Below are positions 1 through 7,746 of a stretch of DNA of 64,000 nucleotides, one piece after another (the first letter of the stretch is position 1; each line of letters starts with the position of its first letter). Source of the DNA: Lichenicoccus sp964246745 (GTDB taxonomy: Bacteria > Pseudomonadota > Alphaproteobacteria > Acetobacterales > Acetobacteraceae); NCBI GenBank assembly GCA_964246745.1, contig CAXTRK010000011.1:1-64000 (forward strand), in the 5' to 3' direction. The position numbers were made by a program, and so were the translations under genes. The notes beneath the pieces were generated by a model. The model was not told the DNA's origin. It saw nothing but the letters and a program-made list of their open reading frames with translations, and ran no database searches.

Positions 1-1438
1 GTATGGCGTCGACGCCATACTCTCGGCGCAGACGGTCGATGATGATCTCGAGATGCAGTTCGCCCATGCCGGAGAGAATGGTCTGTCCGGTCTCCTGGTC
101 GGTCTTGAGCCGCAACGAGGGATCCTCGCCGGCGAGCTTCTGCAATGCCAGCGTCATCTTCTCGACCGCGTCCTTGGTGCGCGGCTCGACAGAGATGTCG
201 ATCACCGGCACCGGAAAGGCCATGCGCTCGAGGATCACTGGGTCCTCGGCGGCGGCGAGGGTGTCGCCGGTGCCGGTATCCTTGAGCCCGACGAAGGCGG
301 CGATATCGCCGGCCTGCACTTCCTTGATCTCGGCGCGCTTGTCGGCGTGCATCTGGAACATCCGTCCGATGCGCTCCTTATGGTCCTTGGTGGTGTTCAG
401 CACCTGGTCGCCTGACTTCAACGTGCCAGAATAGACGCGCACAAAGGTGAGCGTGCCATACTTGTCGTTGATGATCTTGAAGGCGAGGCCCGAGAACGGC
501 GCTTTCGGGTCGATCTTGATCAGGCGGCGCGAGGTCGGATCCTCGTCCTCATGGCCTTCCTCAGCGGCCACGCGGATGCCTTCGACGTCGTCCGGCGCCG
601 GAAGGTAATCAAGCACAGCGTCGAGCAGCGGCTGCACGCCCTTGTTCTTGAAGGCGGTGCCGCACAGCACGGGACGGAACTCGCCAGAGATCGCGCCCTT
701 CTTGATGGCGCGCTTTAGGGTTTCAACAGAAACGTCGCCCTTGTCGAAATACTCCTCCATCGCCTCGTTGTCGGCGGCGAGCGCGGTATCGAGCAGCAAT
801 TGGCGCGCTTCCGCGGCACGTTCGGCGAGATCCGCCGGGATCGGCTCGTCGTGGAACTTCGCACCCAGCTCGCCGCCTTCCCAGATGATCGACTTCATCT
901 CGACGAGATCGACCACGCCGGCGAAGTTCTCTTCCACGCCGATCGGGAGCTGCAGCGGCAGCGCCACGATATCCAGCTTCTCCTTCAACGTGTCGAAGGC
1001 CCGATAGAAGTCAGCGCCCGTGCGATCAAGCTTGTTGATGAAGATGATGCGCGGCACGCGGTAGCGGTCGGCGAGGCGCCAGTTGGTCTCTGATTGCGGC
1101 TGCACGCCGGCCACGCCCTCGATGATGAACACCGCGCCGTCGAGCACGCGCAAAGAGCGGTTCACCTCGATATTGAAGTCGATATGGCCCGGCGTATCGA
1201 TGATGTTGATGCGGTGGTCCTTCCACTCGCAGGTGACGGCGGCCGACGTGATGGTAATGCCGCGCTCGCGCTCCTGATCCATGTAATCGGTCGTGGTGTT
1301 GCCCTCGTGCACCTCGCCGATCTTATGCGAAACCCCGGTGTAGTAGAGAATGCGCTCGGTGGTCGTGGTCTTGCCGGCATCGATATGCGCGGTAATTCCG
1401 ATGTTGCGGATTTTCGATAGCTCGGAATGTGCGGACAC
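1..1438 (-). CDS. fusA: Elongation factor G (C-terminal part beyond window)
   Basis: Translocation GTPase that moves tRNA-mRNA through the ribosome. The visible 479 codons cover the G domain, domain II and part of domain III. Visible motifs are the P-loop AHIDAGKT, switch II DTPGH, NKLD, and GTAFKNKGVQPLLDAV. I chose the GTG at 1438-1436 because GAGGGAGG lies 6 nt upstream and translation gives MSAHSELSKIRNIGITAHID. The gene is not in the usual rpsL-rpsG-fusA-tuf context; its upstream neighbour is rpmB. The region after switch I (GNTTTDYMDQERERGITITSA) and the short EWKDHRIN strand also differ from the AATMDWMEQ form I know from canonical EF-G. It could be a second EF-G paralogue. The family is certain; which copy it is cannot be told here. 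Confidence 0.95.
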   Translation of the reverse strand, partial: MSAHSELSKIRNIGITAHIDAGKTTTTERILYYTGVSHKIGEVHEGNTTTDYMDQERERGITITSAAVTCEWKDHRINIIDTPGHIDFNIEVNRSLRVLDGAVFIIEGVAGVQPQSETNWRLADRYRVPRIIFINKLDRTGADFYRAFDTLKEKLDIVALPLQLPIGVEENFAGVVDLVEMKSIIWEGGELGAKFHDEPIPADLAERAAEARQLLLDTALAADNEAMEEYFDKGDVSVETLKRAIKKGAISGEFRPVLCGTAFKNKGVQPLLDAVLDYLPAPDDVEGIRVAAEEGHEDEDPTSRRLIKIDPKAPFSGLAFKIINDKYGTLTFVRVYSGTLKSGDQVLNTTKDHKERIGRMFQMHADKRAEIKEVQAGDIAAFVGLKDTGTGDTLAAAEDPVILERMAFPVPVIDISVEPRTKDAVEKMTLALQKLAGEDPSLRLKTDQETGQTILSGMGELHLEIIIDRLRREYGVDAI

Positions 1439-1470
1439 GCGAACCTCCCTCAGGCCAGGGCTTGACTATG

Positions 1471-1499
1471 GATATAGACGGCAAACGGGTGCAGTCGAA
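1471..1499 (-). promoter_or_regulatory. Putative sigma-70 promoter of fusA
   Basis: On the minus strand TTCGAC (1499-1494) and TATATC (1476-1471) are separated by 17 nt. They lie about 35 nt upstream of the GTG start of fusA. This matches the housekeeping promoter layout, but the -35 box is imperfect. The call is by eye only. Confidence 0.4.
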
Positions 1500-1521
1500 C
1501 CCGTCAGAGTTCGTGCACCCG
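1486..1521. repeat. Long interrupted inverted repeat upstream of fusA
   Basis: CGGGTGCA-gt-CGAAC at 1486-1500 pairs with GTTCG-TGCACCCG at 1509-1521 around an 8-nt loop. That gives 13 paired positions with one 2-nt bulge. It overlaps the putative -35 box of fusA. A third copy of the CGTGCACC half-motif lies at about 1539-1546. It could be an operator, or an RNA hairpin if transcription starts farther upstream. Confidence 0.55.
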
Positions 1522-1572
1522 CGAACTAGTCCGTCATTCGTGCACCTGAGATGCGTCAGGCGCCGCCGATTT

Positions 1573-1593
1573 GCAAGGCCGAAGCGGCCTTGC
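1573..1593 (-). terminator. Hairpin terminator downstream of rpmB
   Basis: A perfect 8-bp stem GCAAGGCC/GGCCTTGC with a 5-nt loop starts 15 nt past the rpmB stop codon. The flanks (CGCCGA and TCGGCG) can extend the stem. No U-tract follows on the minus strand, so it is at best a weak intrinsic terminator or a 3'-end stabilising hairpin. Confidence 0.5.
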
Positions 1594-1608
1594 CGCCATT
1601 CGGCGCGG

Positions 1609-1905
1609 CTAGACTGATTGCTTTCGTAGCTGTGCGCGTTTGATGCGACGCTTGATGGCCTGCGCCTCGAGCGGCAGCCTGCGGTTCGGCGTGCCGAGCA
1701 GGAACGCGTCCAGACCGCCATTATGCTCCACGGTGCGGATGCCGTTGGCGGTCAGGCGCAGACGCACGGAACCGCCCAGCACATCGGACAGCAGTGAACT
1801 GTCCTGCAGATTTGGCAGGTAGCGGCGGCGGGTCTTGTTGTTGGCGTGGCTGACATTGTTTCCGGTCAGCACGCCCTTGCCGGTGATCTGGCAGCGGCGG
1901 GACAT
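1609..1905 (-). CDS. rpmB: 50S ribosomal protein L28
   Basis: Structural protein of the large ribosomal subunit. The 98 residues start MSRRCQITGKGVLTGNNVSH and contain NNKTRRRYLPNLQ and LRLTANGIRTVEHNGG, the family signature, at normal length. I placed the start at the ATG at 1905, because L28 proteins begin MSRRC. An in-frame ATG nine bases upstream (MIQ extension) is less likely. A promoter lies upstream and a hairpin lies after the stop, so it is probably its own transcription unit. Confidence 0.97.
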   Translation of the reverse strand: MSRRCQITGKGVLTGNNVSHANNKTRRRYLPNLQDSSLLSDVLGGSVRLRLTANGIRTVEHNGGLDAFLLGTPNRRLPLEAQAIKRRIKRAQLRKQSV

Positions 1906-1963
1906 CTGGATCATCCTTGCTCGGAGTGCCGCCGGGACAGAGGCGCGCGGCGCGATGTCGCGG

Positions 1964-1992
1964 CTTATCGCGGGCTCCGCCAGGTTCGTCAA
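1964..1992 (-). promoter_or_regulatory. Sigma-70-type promoter of rpmB
   Basis: TTGACG (1992-1987), a 17-nt spacer and GATAAG (1969-1964) on the minus strand, about 59 nt upstream of the rpmB start. Consensus-like -35 box and ideal spacing. Confidence 0.6.
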
Positions 1993-2006
1993 GGTTTCGC
2001 TCTCAA

Positions 2007-2321
2007 TCAGGTATCGAAGCGGCCGGGCTGCTTCTGGCTCGCGTGCAACTCACCCGCGCGCACGCTGTCCGCGGCATTGGCCAGCATCCGCAGCATGGCC
2101 GCCTGATCCATTGTCGGCGCCAGCACGCCAAGCGAGCCGCCGAGCAAGGCCGAGGCGATCGCGAGCGGCGGCAAATCCTTGCTGAGCATGTATTCGATCG
2201 CCTTGTCGACGACGGCGCCGGCATGGCTGAGCTCGGGCGGCACCGAGCCTTGATCGCCGAGCTTGGGGCCGATCGCGGGATCGGGCGCCCGCGGCGGCAT
2301 GGCGTTTGGATCAAAGCTCAT
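2007..2321 (-). CDS. Small conserved hypothetical protein
   Basis: A 104-residue protein of unknown function. The ATG at 2321 lies inside the last codons of the ABC exporter gene (11-nt overlap), so the two are probably translationally coupled. The N-terminus is Pro-rich (about residues 1-30). The rest is predicted amphipathic helix, with an Ala/Leu/Gly-rich stretch IASALLGGSLG near residue 65 and no clear signal peptide. A GTG 9 nt upstream is an alternative start. I do not recognise the family. Its position suggests an accessory role to the exporter, but nothing in the protein shows this. Confidence 0.7.
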   Translation of the reverse strand: MSFDPNAMPPRAPDPAIGPKLGDQGSVPPELSHAGAVVDKAIEYMLSKDLPPLAIASALLGGSLGVLAPTMDQAAMLRMLANAADSVRAGELHASQKQPGRFDT

Positions 2322-4179
2322 ACGGCACACTTTCCTTCAACAGCAGGTCGTTCACGTCCTGCCCGGCGCGCTCTTCCTCGGCTTGGGCGGCCCACATGCC
2401 AGCATAGAGTCCGCCTCGCGCGAGCAGGCTGCGATGGCTGCCGCGCTCGGTCACCCTGCCTTCGTTCAGCACCAGGATCTCGTCCGCGTCGACGATGGTG
2501 GACAGCCGGTGCGCAATCACCAGCGTGGTACGATCGGCGGCCACCGTGCGCAAGGCCGCCTGTATCTCCTGCTCTGTGTGGGTGTCGAGCGCGCTGGTCG
2601 CCTCGTCGAGGATCAGCAGACGAGGATTTTTCAGGATGGTCCGGGCGATCGCCACACGCTGCTTCTCGCCGCCGGAGAGCTTCAGGCCGCGCTCGCCGAC
2701 ACGGGTGTCATAGCCATCCGGCAGGCGCTGCACGAAGTCATGCACCTGGGCAAGGCGGGCGGCGTGCTCGATCTCGTCCTGGCTGGCGCCGATGCGACCA
2801 TAGGCGATGTTGTAGCGGATGGTGTCGTTGAACAGCACGGTGTCCTGCGGCACCACGCCGATCGCGGCCCGCAGGCTCGATTGCGCATAATCGCGGACAT
2901 CGCGCTGATCGATCATCACCGCGCCCCCCGACACGTCATAGAAGCGGAAGAGCAGCCGGCTGATCGTCGACTTGCCGGCACCGGTGGGTCCCACAATGGC
3001 GACCCGGCCGCCCGGCTGCACCGAGAAGCTCACGCCGTGCAGGATCTCGCGATCCTCGCGATAGCCGAAATGCACGTTGTCGAAACGCAGCCCGGCGGCC
3101 GGAGCCTCCTCAAGGCGGCCGGGCAGCCTTGCGGCACCCGGACGATCCGACACGTCCTGCGAACGGCCCAGCAGATTGAACATCTGTTCGAGGTCGACCA
3201 CGCCCTGACGCAAGGAGGAATAGACAAAGCCCAGAAAGTTCAACGGCTGATAAAGCTGCATCAGATAGGTGTTGACCAGCACGAACTTGCCGACGGACAG
3301 GCGGCCCGCGGCCACTTCCCGCGCCGCCATCAGCATGACCACCGCCATGGCGATGGCGATGATCGCGGCCTGGCCCAGGTTGAGAATGTTGAGCGAGACC
3401 TGAGTGCGCACCGCCGCCCGTTCGTAGCGGGCCTGCGCCTCGTCATAGCGGCGCACCTCGTGGCCTTCGTTGCCAAAATACTTCACGGTTTCGTAGTTCA
3501 GCAGGCTGTCGAGCGCCTTGCCGCTGGCTTCGCTGTCGATGTCGTTCATGCGGCGGCGGATGCCGATGCGCCAGCCGGTGAAAGCGATGGTGAAGCCGAC
3601 ATAGACCACCACGGTCGTGAACGTGGCGAGCGCGAAGCGCCAGTCGAAGATGCGCCAGATCACGGCCGTGACCATCAGCGTCTCGAGCAATGTCGGCACG
3701 ATGTTGAACACGCCGAGACGCAGGATCAGCTCGATGGCGATGGTGCCGCGCTCGATCGCGCGGGTCACGCCGCCGGTCTGGCGATCGAGATGGAAGCGCA
3801 GCGACAAGGCGTGCAGATGCTGGAAGGTCTGCATCGCCACCTTGCGGATCACCCGCTGCTTGACCGGGGCGAACACCGCGTCGCGCAACTCGCCGAAGCC
3901 GCCGGAGGCGATGCGCAGCAATCCGTAGGCGACGATCAGCGACACCGGCACGACCAGCCCATGCGAGGGGTCATGATGAGAAAGCCGGTCCACCGCGCGC
4001 GAATAGACCAGCGGCACATAGACCGTCGCCACCTTGGCGGCGACCAGCAGCAGGATGGCGCTCACCACCAGCAGACGGGTGCGCACATCGCCGCGCGGCC
4101 AGAGATAAGGCAGCAAACCGCGGATCGTCTGGAGCGCTGAGTGTCGGGAGAAGGAAGACCGCGATGCCGAGGAACTCAT
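2311..4179 (-). CDS. Atm1-type ABC transporter (fused permease and ATPase)
   Basis: Inner-membrane half-transporter expected to act as a homodimer. Atm1/ABCB7 relatives export glutathione-linked sulfur or metal compounds for Fe-S and heavy-metal homeostasis. The 622 residues hold an N-terminal membrane domain (about 30-340) and an ATPase domain. The permease carries the Atm1-like motif NYETVKYFGNE and ends YQPLNFLGFVYSSLRQGV. The ATPase has Walker A GPTGAGKS, Q-loop VVPQDTVLFN, signature LSGGEKQR, Walker B LLILDEATSALD and the H-loop His. I used the ATG at 4179; a longer reading frame upstream would overlap the divergent Nudix gene and encodes unlikely sequence. No strong Shine-Dalgarno is visible. 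Substrate is inferred from the family. Confidence 0.92.
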   Translation of the reverse strand: MSSSASRSSFSRHSALQTIRGLLPYLWPRGDVRTRLLVVSAILLLVAAKVATVYVPLVYSRAVDRLSHHDPSHGLVVPVSLIVAYGLLRIASGGFGELRDAVFAPVKQRVIRKVAMQTFQHLHALSLRFHLDRQTGGVTRAIERGTIAIELILRLGVFNIVPTLLETLMVTAVIWRIFDWRFALATFTTVVVYVGFTIAFTGWRIGIRRRMNDIDSEASGKALDSLLNYETVKYFGNEGHEVRRYDEAQARYERAAVRTQVSLNILNLGQAAIIAIAMAVVMLMAAREVAAGRLSVGKFVLVNTYLMQLYQPLNFLGFVYSSLRQGVVDLEQMFNLLGRSQDVSDRPGAARLPGRLEEAPAAGLRFDNVHFGYREDREILHGVSFSVQPGGRVAIVGPTGAGKSTISRLLFRFYDVSGGAVMIDQRDVRDYAQSSLRAAIGVVPQDTVLFNDTIRYNIAYGRIGASQDEIEHAARLAQVHDFVQRLPDGYDTRVGERGLKLSGGEKQRVAIARTILKNPRLLILDEATSALDTHTEQEIQAALRTVAADRTTLVIAHRLSTIVDADEILVLNEGRVTERGSHRSLLARGGLYAGMWAAQAEEERAGQDVNDLLLKESVPYEL

Positions 4180-4189
4180 ATCTGCCGAT

Positions 4190-5083
4190 GTGGCATGTGC
4201 CACCCGGATTGCAAATGGTTCCGCGTGCGGCGAGGCCGCATCGGTGACCGCCGACGCGGAGCGGCTCGGCCGCCATATCGTGGCCTGCAACAACGCCGTG
4301 CTGCCCGGCGGCCGGCTGGCGCTGCGGCTGGACAGCGTCGTGCTCGGCTGGGTGCCGCAGCACCTTCTGCCGGTGTTATCGGACCATGGCATGACGCGGA
4401 GCAAGGATGGCGGCTTCGATCTGCGCGATACGGTGGAGCTGCATCGCCTCGCGGCGCCGCTGGCCGAGGCAGGGCATTGCCGGCTGCGTCATGAGCTGTT
4501 CGACATCGTGGCAGCACCTGGCGGCGCAAGCCTGGGGACCATCGATCGCGGCGCGCTGCCATGCCTGGGATTGTGGGCCTCGGGAGTGCATGTGAACGGC
4601 CTGGTGGAGCAGCCGGACGGTCCGTATCTCTGGGTCGGCCGCCGCGCCGATGACAAGGCGCTCGATCCCGGCAAGCTCGATCACCTGGTCGCGGGCGGCA
4701 TCGCGGCCGGTTCCAACGCGCTCGCGACCTTGGCCAAGGAAGGCGACGAGGAATGCAGCCTGCCAGCCGAGTGGGTAGCACGTGCCGAGCCGGTCTGCGA
4801 AATACCCTACCGCATGGAGCGCGCCGAAGGTCTGCGCCGCGATCTGCTGCATTGCTACGATCTGGTGATGCCAGCCGGCTGGCAGCCGGTGCCGAAGGAC
4901 GGCGAAGTGGCGGAGTTCCGGCTGCTGCCGCTCGGTCTGGTGTTCGAGACCGTGCGAGACACGGACGAATTCAAGTTCAACGTCAATCTCGTGCTGATCG
5001 ACCTGTTCCTGCGCCGCGGCCTGATCGACGAAGCCAGCGGCGCCGGCCAGCATCTGCGCCACGGCTTGAGAGGAGAATCTTAG
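4190..5083 (+). CDS. DUF4743/Nudix hydrolase-family protein
   Basis: Cytoplasmic Nudix-fold protein with an N-terminal DUF4743-like region (about 1-120, HIVACNNAVLPGGRLAL near the start), the arrangement seen in Tnr3-like proteins. The Nudix box region GGIAAGSNALATLAKEGDEE departs from the consensus: Ser replaces the first Glu and Lys-Glu replaces Arg-Glu. DTDEFKFNVNLVLIDLFLRR near the C-terminus is a family hallmark. The GTG at 4190 is only 10 bp from the divergent exporter start. The GTG at 4244 (MTADAERLGRHI) leaves room for a promoter and is a credible alternative. The exact phosphoanhydride substrate is unknown. Confidence 0.8.
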   Translation: MACATRIANGSACGEAASVTADAERLGRHIVACNNAVLPGGRLALRLDSVVLGWVPQHLLPVLSDHGMTRSKDGGFDLRDTVELHRLAAPLAEAGHCRLRHELFDIVAAPGGASLGTIDRGALPCLGLWASGVHVNGLVEQPDGPYLWVGRRADDKALDPGKLDHLVAGGIAAGSNALATLAKEGDEECSLPAEWVARAEPVCEIPYRMERAEGLRRDLLHCYDLVMPAGWQPVPKDGEVAEFRLLPLGLVFETVRDTDEFKFNVNLVLIDLFLRRGLIDEASGAGQHLRHGLRGES

Positions 5084-5085
5084 GC

Positions 5086-5838
5086 GTGTTGTTTCGTGAA
5101 CATTCCGACCCGGCGCTTGCCATCAGCCAGATCACCCATGCCTGGATTTCCGGCCAGCTTCTGCGTGCCTGGGCAGAGCCCCTGGAGCAGGCGTTGCCGC
5201 TGGCGGCCGAGCAGCACGACATCGCCTGGCTGGATTGGGAGACCGCGCCCAGCTTCAATCCGCGGGCCGGGCGGCCGCATTGTTTCCGCGAGGTCGGCGC
5301 CCGTGTCCATGCGCCGATGTGGAGGCGCGGTGTCGAGCGCGCGCTTGGCGCCTGGGGCACCCACGTGGCGCTTCTGGTCTCGCGCCATGGCGGGGTGATC
5401 TATCGCCGCTTCACTGACCGCCATCGGATGGAGCCAGAGGACGCGGAGGCGGCAGCGGAATTCCTGCGGACAGCGGCTCCGGTCGAAGCGGCCTGGGCGC
5501 GGGCGCTGGGTTTGGATGACGTTGCCCTGGAACGCCAGACCGCCCTGGTGGCCTTCGCCGACTCGCTCTCGCTTGCACTCTGCGGCACGCTGAGCACGCC
5601 GCTCGAGCTGGAGTTTCCGGATCAGCTCGGCGCCATGCGGCGGTGTCAGCTTGTTCAGGGCGACGGGCCGGACAGGTTTGTGCTCTCGCCCTGGCCTTTC
5701 CGAGGCGGTATGCTCACGGTGCACGGTCAGGCGCGCCCGCTCCCGCCCGGCGGCCGTCTCGCCGACGCGGCAGTGATGCGGGACTGGCTGGCATCGCCGG
5801 AGCGCATCGATTTCGAAGCCCATCTATCCCCCGCGTGA
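5086..5838 (+). CDS. DUF3891 family protein
   Basis: A 250-residue soluble protein of the DUF3891 family, function unknown. It shows family landmarks: LFREHSDPALAISQITHAWI at the N-terminus, LAAEQHDIAWLDWETAPSFN, RPHCFREV, and ALLVSRHGGVIY. The conserved His and Asp residues in EQHDIAWLDWE suggest a metal-binding or hydrolytic site, but that is inference. It starts with GTG two bases after the Nudix gene stop, with AGGAG about 10 nt upstream. The next gene overlaps it by 4 nt (GTGA). It is therefore in an operon with the Nudix, MFS and GNAT genes. Confidence 0.8.
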   Translation: MLFREHSDPALAISQITHAWISGQLLRAWAEPLEQALPLAAEQHDIAWLDWETAPSFNPRAGRPHCFREVGARVHAPMWRRGVERALGAWGTHVALLVSRHGGVIYRRFTDRHRMEPEDAEAAAEFLRTAAPVEAAWARALGLDDVALERQTALVAFADSLSLALCGTLSTPLELEFPDQLGAMRRCQLVQGDGPDRFVLSPWPFRGGMLTVHGQARPLPPGGRLADAAVMRDWLASPERIDFEAHLSPA

Positions 5839-7058
5839 CGCGGCCTCCGCCCTGGATCGCCTGCTATGCCATGCTTGGCCTGGTGCAAAGCGGCATGGTG
5901 CCGATCATCCTGCCGTTTGCCGCGGCGAGCGGACCGACCTCGGGGTTCACCTATGCCGCTTTCGCCGCATCCGGCACCGCCGCCCCGTTCATTGGCGCCT
6001 GGAGCGACCGGCATGGACGCCATCGCGCAACGCTGGTGGCCGGGCTGGTGTTGGCTGCGGCCGCCTTGTTCGCGCATGCGCTCGCGGGCGGCGTCGCCCA
6101 GCACATGCTCAGCGCGGCGCTGATCGGGCTCGGAGTATCGAGCGCCAGCACGGTGGCCACGATGTTTATCGTCGAGGTCGAACCGCAAGCGCGCTGGGAT
6201 GGCCTGATCGGCACCCTGCAAGGCTTCATGAGCGGCGGCCAACTGGTTGGCCTGCTGCTCGCAGGCTGGCTCGGGCTGCGTCATGTCGGCGCCGCGTTGG
6301 TGCTTTGCGGCGTGCTGCTGTTGCTCGCTGTTCCGGTGGCGCTCCGTTATGCGCCGCACCCGGTCGTCCCGGTGTCGCGGCCGACCCTGAAGCCGCGGCC
6401 GCCACGCAGCGGCGACGCGGCGGCGATCGGGCCGCAGCGGCAATTCCACCGGGTTACACTCACGGCAATCGCGGGACTCGCGCGCAGCGGACTCGCCTGG
6501 TTCCTCGGCAGTTGGCTGCTGTCATACACGGCGACCAACGGCCTGTCGGTGATGATCGCGGTGGTGATGGTACGTCTGTATGGCACGGACGCGACCCTGC
6601 CGACCGCATCCTACGCGCTCGGTGTCGGACTGAGCCTGCTGCTCTATCGCCGTGTCGCAGGCTGGGATCAGCGCTTCGGCGCCTGGCGGGTGTTGCGCGC
6701 CGGCCTCGCGGCGCGCGCCGTGCTGGTTGCGCTGATGCTGGGTTTGTCCTTCGGCCGTGGCGCTGCCGTGGTGCTGCCGATTCTGGCCTGTTTCGCGATG
6801 ACGCAGTTGGTCTGGCCGCTGCTTTCGGTCGCCAGCACGGCGCTCGCGGTCACGCTCTCTCCGGCGCGTCGCGCCGAAAGCGTGGGTTTGCTCAACGCGT
6901 CCAGTTCGCTTGGAGCCACCGTCGGCGGTCTCGCCGCCGGCGTCTTGCTGACCGGGGGATTTCCGCTCTTGTGCGCAACCGTTCTCGCCTGTCTGTTGAT
7001 CGCGCTGCTGCTTGCCATCCATCCGCACGTAAGAATAGCCGAGCCCGAGGCCGCGTGA
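5835..7058 (+). CDS. MFS transporter
   Basis: Inner-membrane major facilitator of 407 residues with about 12 hydrophobic segments. The loop 2-3 motif is visible as GAWSDRHGRHRATL. A charged central loop (about residues 180-205, rich in Pro and Arg) separates the two six-helix halves. It starts at GTG 5835 inside the stop codon of the DUF3891 gene and ends in a 4-nt overlap with the GNAT gene. Direction and substrate cannot be told. The lack of sugar-porter motifs argues for a drug/metabolite-efflux type. Confidence 0.85.
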   Translation: MTRPPPWIACYAMLGLVQSGMVPIILPFAAASGPTSGFTYAAFAASGTAAPFIGAWSDRHGRHRATLVAGLVLAAAALFAHALAGGVAQHMLSAALIGLGVSSASTVATMFIVEVEPQARWDGLIGTLQGFMSGGQLVGLLLAGWLGLRHVGAALVLCGVLLLLAVPVALRYAPHPVVPVSRPTLKPRPPRSGDAAAIGPQRQFHRVTLTAIAGLARSGLAWFLGSWLLSYTATNGLSVMIAVVMVRLYGTDATLPTASYALGVGLSLLLYRRVAGWDQRFGAWRVLRAGLAARAVLVALMLGLSFGRGAAVVLPILACFAMTQLVWPLLSVASTALAVTLSPARRAESVGLLNASSSLGATVGGLAAGVLLTGGFPLLCATVLACLLIALLLAIHPHVRIAEPEAA

Positions 7059-7654
7059 CGAAGACGCCCATCACTCCGGTGACGCTCACTGGCGCACACG
7101 TGCGGCTTGAGCCCCTTGCCAAAGATCATTGCGATGCGCTTGCCGCGGCGGCGGCCGAGGATGAGCTCTGGCGGCTCTGGTACACCTCCGTTCCGGCGCC
7201 GCAGGACATGACTGGCGAAATCGAGCGCCGGCTCGGATTGCAGGCGGCGGGCTCGATGCTGCCATTCACCGTGCTTGATCAGCCGAAGGCTCGGGTAGTC
7301 GGCATGACGACATACATGAACATCGACAAGGCCAACCGGCGTCTGGAGATCGGTTCGACCTGGTATGCGCGGGCGGTGCAAAGGACCGCGCTCAACACCG
7401 AAGCGAAGCTGCTTTTGCTGACGCACGCGTTTGAGGATCTCGGCTGCGTCGCGGTCGAGTTCCGCACGCACTTCCTCAATCAGCAGAGCCGTCGTGCCAT
7501 TGAGCGCCTCGGCGCCAAGCTCGATGGTGTGCTGCGGTCCCATCAGATCGCCAAAGACGGCACGCTGCGCGACACCGCCGTCTATAGCGTCGTCGCTTCT
7601 GAATGGCCGACGGTGCGTTCGCATCTCCGCTGGCAACTCGACAAGCCACGATGA
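7055..7654 (+). CDS. GNAT N-acetyltransferase, RimJ/RimL-like
   Basis: Cytoplasmic acyl-CoA-dependent acetyltransferase of 199 residues. The RimJ/RimL pattern is clear: an N-terminal VRLEPLAKDHCDAL, a middle strand RRLEIGSTWYARAVQRTALNT, then FEDLGCVAVEFRTHFLNQQS and RRAIERLGAKLDGVLRSH. The last is the typical acetyl-CoA-binding and dimer region. It starts at GTG 7055, overlapping the MFS stop by 4 nt. It is the last gene of the run that begins with the Nudix gene. Its protein or small-molecule substrate is unknown. Confidence 0.88.
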   Translation: MTKTPITPVTLTGAHVRLEPLAKDHCDALAAAAAEDELWRLWYTSVPAPQDMTGEIERRLGLQAAGSMLPFTVLDQPKARVVGMTTYMNIDKANRRLEIGSTWYARAVQRTALNTEAKLLLLTHAFEDLGCVAVEFRTHFLNQQSRRAIERLGAKLDGVLRSHQIAKDGTLRDTAVYSVVASEWPTVRSHLRWQLDKPR

Positions 7655-7746
7655 GATTGGAGATGCGAGGGCGGTGATGCCTGACCATCGTTACGGCTTG
7701 TCAGAACCGGCGCCGGCTGACACTGTGCGAACGGACGGAGGAGTTG

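Noticed and set aside
1429..1617. A 62-codon plus-strand frame in the fusA-rpmB spacer
   Set aside because: It lies over the inverted repeat and hairpin, with no ribosome site and an Arg/Pro-rich shadow product.
2263..4140. A 625-codon open frame on the plus strand
   Set aside because: It is the antisense of the Atm1-type ABC exporter, whose Walker and signature motifs are complete. Its translation is His/Arg/Gln-rich shadow sequence with no domain.
4180..4404. N-terminal extension of the ABC exporter to 4404
   Set aside because: The added residues overlap the divergent Nudix gene completely and look like shadow sequence. The ATG at 4179 gives a normal Atm1-type N-terminus.
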